From UBA4719 sp035654835 (GTDB lineage: Bacteria; Actinomycetota; Actinomycetes; Actinomycetales; Dermatophilaceae), in NCBI GenBank assembly GCA_035654835.1, contig DASRVZ010000118.1, positions 1 through 7,843 on the forward strand: a stretch of DNA of 7,843 nucleotides. Direction: 5' to 3'. Shown piece by piece: positions 5,364 through 7,843 of the stretch. Within the stretch, counting starts at the first letter, position 1, and each line of letters begins with the position of its first letter. Under the pieces are notes generated by a model that made no database searches, was not told where the DNA came from, and saw only the letters and a program-made list of their open reading frames with translations. A program made the translations under genes and the position numbers.

Positions 5364-7843
5364 GTGTCCCGAGCAAAAACCGTCCGTCGCATCTCCATAT
5401 CCGTCGCGGTCCTGATTGTCGTCGCCATGGTGGTCGCCGCCGGCGTCGGCATCAGCCTCGTTCGACGGTCCTTCCCGCAGACCTCAGGCGAGCTGGCCGT
5501 CTCGGGCCTGACCAGCAAGGTCACCGTGCTGCGGGACGACCGCGGGGTGCCTCAGATCTACGCGGACAATGCGCAGGACCTGTTCCGGGCGCAGGGCTTT
5601 GTCGCCGCACAGGACCGGTTCTTCGAGATGGACCTACGCCGGCACATCACCGCCGGGCGACTCTCCGAGATGGTCGGCCAGGACGGCGTCGAGGCCGATC
5701 GCGTGATCCGGACGATGGGTTGGCGCCGCGTGGCCGAGGCAGAGCTGCCGACGCTGGCGCCCTCGACACGGCAGTATCTCCAGGCCTATGCCGACGGCGT
5801 GAACGCCTACATCACCAAGGCCGGGAGCCCGGACAACATGGGCCTGGAGTACACGGTGCTGGGGCAGAAGTTCCCCGGCTACCGCGTGGAGCCCTGGTCG
5901 CCAGTTGACTCGCTGGCCTGGCTCAAGGCGATGGCGTGGGACCTGCGCGGCGACTACGACAACGAGCTCACCCGCGCCCGGCTCTCAGGGAGCATCACGC
6001 CCGCCCGATTCGCGCAGATCTTCCCGCCCTACCCGATCGAGTCCCACCAACCGATTCTCTCGGACAAGGCGTGGAGTCCTGGCTCAGCCAGCTCGACCCT
6101 GAGCGCGGCCTCCGCCATTCCTGCCGACCGAGTGGCCCCTGCGGTGTCTTCCCCGGGTGCCGACGTGAACGACAAGGACGCCCGGACCGTCTACGGCGAG
6201 GTGGCCGCGGTACTTGACCAGCTGCCTGTGATGGTCGGGCGCGGTGAAGGCGTCGGATCCAACTCGTGGGTGGTGGGTCCCGAACGCTCGTCGACCGGAA
6301 AACCGTTGCTGGCCAACGATCCTCACCTTGGCGTCGGCATCCCCGGCATCTGGTACCAAACCGGTCTGCACTGCCGCAGTGTCTCGGAAGCATGTCCCTT
6401 TGACGTGGCCGGCTTCTCCTTCGCCGGTTCGCCCGGCATCGTGATCGGGCACAACCAGAGCATCAGCTGGGGCTTCACCAACCTCGGCCCTGACGTCAGC
6501 GACTTCTACCTCGAGCAGGTCAGTGGAGAGACCTATCGTCGGGGCAGCAGCTATCTGCCGTTGAAGGAGCACACCGAGACCATCAAGGTGGCTGGTGGCC
6601 AGGACGTCACCACGACCGTTCGTGAGACCGTTCACGGTCCGCTGCTCTCGGACGTGATCACGTCGGTGGCACAGGCTGGCAAGTCCGCTCTGGTCGAGGG
6701 GAAGGCCGAGCCCGCGACGTATGCCGTGTCCCTGGCCTGGACTGGCCTGCTGCCCGGGCACACTGCGGATGCCATCTTCAAGATCAACACGGCCCAGAAC
6801 TTCACCCAGTTCCGCGCTGCCGCAAGGGATTTCGCGGTCCCGTCGCAGAACCTCCTGTACGCCGACACCGCGGGCCACATCGGCTACCAGGCGCCCGGTC
6901 AGGTGCCGATCCGGGCGAGCTCGACCGTCGGGGCGCCGCCGGGCTACTGGCCCGCGCCCGGCTGGGACCCGAAGTACGACTGGACCGGGTTCGTGCCCTT
7001 CGAGCAGATGCCCACGGCGTATGACCCGCCTGAGGGCTACATCGTTGCGGCCAACCAGGCAGTCACTGCCAGCCAGACCCCGTTCCTGACCACCGAGTGG
7101 GACTACGGCTACCGCAGCCAGCGGATCCGGGACCTGATCACGGCGACCCCCAAGGTCACCCCCGAGCGGATGTCCCAGATCCAGGGCGACACCCGCAACG
7201 AGTTCGCTCCCGAGCTGGTGAAGGCGCTGCTGGCGGTCAAGCTCGTCAGCCCCGACGCCGCCGAGGATGACCCGTTCACCAGGGAAGCCCAGAACCTGCT
7301 GCGCAAGTGGGACTACACCCAGCCCAGCGGCCGGTCACAGGCGGCGGCTGCGGCCGCCTTCTACAACGCGGTGTGGAGCAACATCCTGGAGCTGACCTTC
7401 AACGATGAGCTCGGCGACATGCCGGCCGGTGGTGGCTCGCAGTGGATGCAGGCCGTGTCCGGGTTGCTGAAGGCACCGGGTGATGCGTGGTGGGACAACA
7501 AGCTGACGGCTGGGGTGATCGAGGGCCGTGACGAGATCCTGCGCCAGGCCATGGCCCAGGCGCGCAAAGACCTGACCCAGCAGCTGGGCAAGGCCCCGGT
7601 CACGTGGCAGTGGGGCCGCCTGCACCAGCTCAAGCTTGAGCACAAGGTCCTCGGCGGCGACTCCGTCCTGGCTCCCGTGCGGGCAATGTTCAACCGCGGC
7701 CCGTGGCAGATGCCTGGTGGTTCCTCGATCGTCAATGCCAACGGTTGGGACGCCAACGAGGGCTACGAGGTCAACTGGGCTCCGTCGATGCGCATGGTCG
7801 TTGATCTGGGCGACCTCGACGCGTCGCGGTGGGTCAACCAGAC
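5364..7843 (+). CDS. Penicillin acylase family Ntn hydrolase (partial, 3' end outside window)
   Basis: Open from GTG 5364 to the window edge, 826 complete codons, near full length for this family. These enzymes are exported, cleave themselves into alpha and beta chains, and hydrolyse amide bonds of beta-lactams, acyl-homoserine lactones or related acyl amides. Residues 11-33 after KTVRR form a signal or anchor helix. The alpha region is about 40-235. A Ser/Ala/Pro-rich stretch (237-266) lies in the expected linker region. VGSNSWVV (297-304) is the maturation site: Ser299 becomes the beta-chain N-terminal nucleophile. LLANDPHLG (315-323) follows, with His321 at beta position 23. Asn564 in VAANQ (561-565) is the likely oxyanion-hole Asn, and Arg584 or Arg587 may match a conserved Arg. 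His at beta-23 is found in acyl-homoserine-lactone acylases such as PvdQ, whereas E. coli penicillin G acylase has Gln; this hints at aliphatic acyl substrates but does not prove it. It is divergent from the antiporter. Confidence 0.92.
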   Translation, partial: MSRAKTVRRISISVAVLIVVAMVVAAGVGISLVRRSFPQTSGELAVSGLTSKVTVLRDDRGVPQIYADNAQDLFRAQGFVAAQDRFFEMDLRRHITAGRLSEMVGQDGVEADRVIRTMGWRRVAEAELPTLAPSTRQYLQAYADGVNAYITKAGSPDNMGLEYTVLGQKFPGYRVEPWSPVDSLAWLKAMAWDLRGDYDNELTRARLSGSITPARFAQIFPPYPIESHQPILSDKAWSPGSASSTLSAASAIPADRVAPAVSSPGADVNDKDARTVYGEVAAVLDQLPVMVGRGEGVGSNSWVVGPERSSTGKPLLANDPHLGVGIPGIWYQTGLHCRSVSEACPFDVAGFSFAGSPGIVIGHNQSISWGFTNLGPDVSDFYLEQVSGETYRRGSSYLPLKEHTETIKVAGGQDVTTTVRETVHGPLLSDVITSVAQAGKSALVEGKAEPATYAVSLAWTGLLPGHTADAIFKINTAQNFTQFRAAARDFAVPSQNLLYADTAGHIGYQAPGQVPIRASSTVGAPPGYWPAPGWDPKYDWTGFVPFEQMPTAYDPPEGYIVAANQAVTASQTPFLTTEWDYGYRSQRIRDLITATPKVTPERMSQIQGDTRNEFAPELVKALLAVKLVSPDAAEDDPFTREAQNLLRKWDYTQPSGRSQAAAAAAFYNAVWSNILELTFNDELGDMPAGGGSQWMQAVSGLLKAPGDAWWDNKLTAGVIEGRDEILRQAMAQARKDLTQQLGKAPVTWQWGRLHQLKLEHKVLGGDSVLAPVRAMFNRGPWQMPGGSSIVNANGWDANEGYEVNWAPSMRMVVDLGDLDASRWVNQ

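Noticed and set aside
5333..5908. 191-codon plus-strand frame overlapping the acylase start
   Set aside because: The frame starting at GTG 5364 gives a signal helix and acylase motifs; this one yields Arg/Gly-rich shadow sequence.
6084..6878. 264-codon minus-strand frame antisense to the acylase
   Set aside because: The plus strand here encodes conserved Ntn-hydrolase motifs; the antisense translation has no family features.

Overview
This is a GC-rich window with the features of an actinobacterial (Actinomycetota) chromosome. Coding frames have a strong G/C third-position bias (about 87% in the acylase by hand count). GTG starts are used, TANNNT-type -10 boxes sit directly in front of start codons, and the protein families are typical of high-GC Gram-positives. 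I cannot place it below phylum; a Nocardioides- or Intrasporangiaceae-like organism would fit, but that is a guess. No tRNA, rRNA, IS element or CRISPR array was seen.

Layout. (1) 1-176, +: the last 57 codons of a citrate synthase. (2) 233-1954, -: a long acyl-CoA dehydrogenase-family flavoprotein, convergent with citrate synthase. (3) 2112-2867, +: an SGNH/GDSL hydrolase, divergent from the dehydrogenase. (4) 2868-3110: a non-coding stretch rich in inverted repeats. (5) 3111-3800, +: an unrecognised single-pass membrane protein with repeated RHRR motifs and lower GC3. (6) 3834-5282, -: a CPA1-type cation/proton antiporter with a C-terminal RCK_C-like domain, convergent with (5). (7) 5364 to the window end, +: a penicillin-acylase-family Ntn hydrolase, divergent from the antiporter and cut off by the window edge near its C-terminus.

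No multi-gene operon is visible; almost every neighbouring pair is convergent or divergent. Citrate synthase and the acyl-CoA dehydrogenase both belong to acyl-CoA/central carbon metabolism. The antiporter (ion homeostasis) and acylase (extracytoplasmic amide hydrolysis) look like independent genes sharing a compact divergent promoter region. The least explained part is 2868-3800: an orphan membrane protein preceded by a long inverted repeat and by mutually exclusive hairpins next to its ribosome binding site. Two promoters (dehydrogenase and acylase) have the same leaderless geometry, TANNNT followed by six bases and the start codon. The antiporter start is uncertain because family-like sequence continues upstream without a usual start codon.
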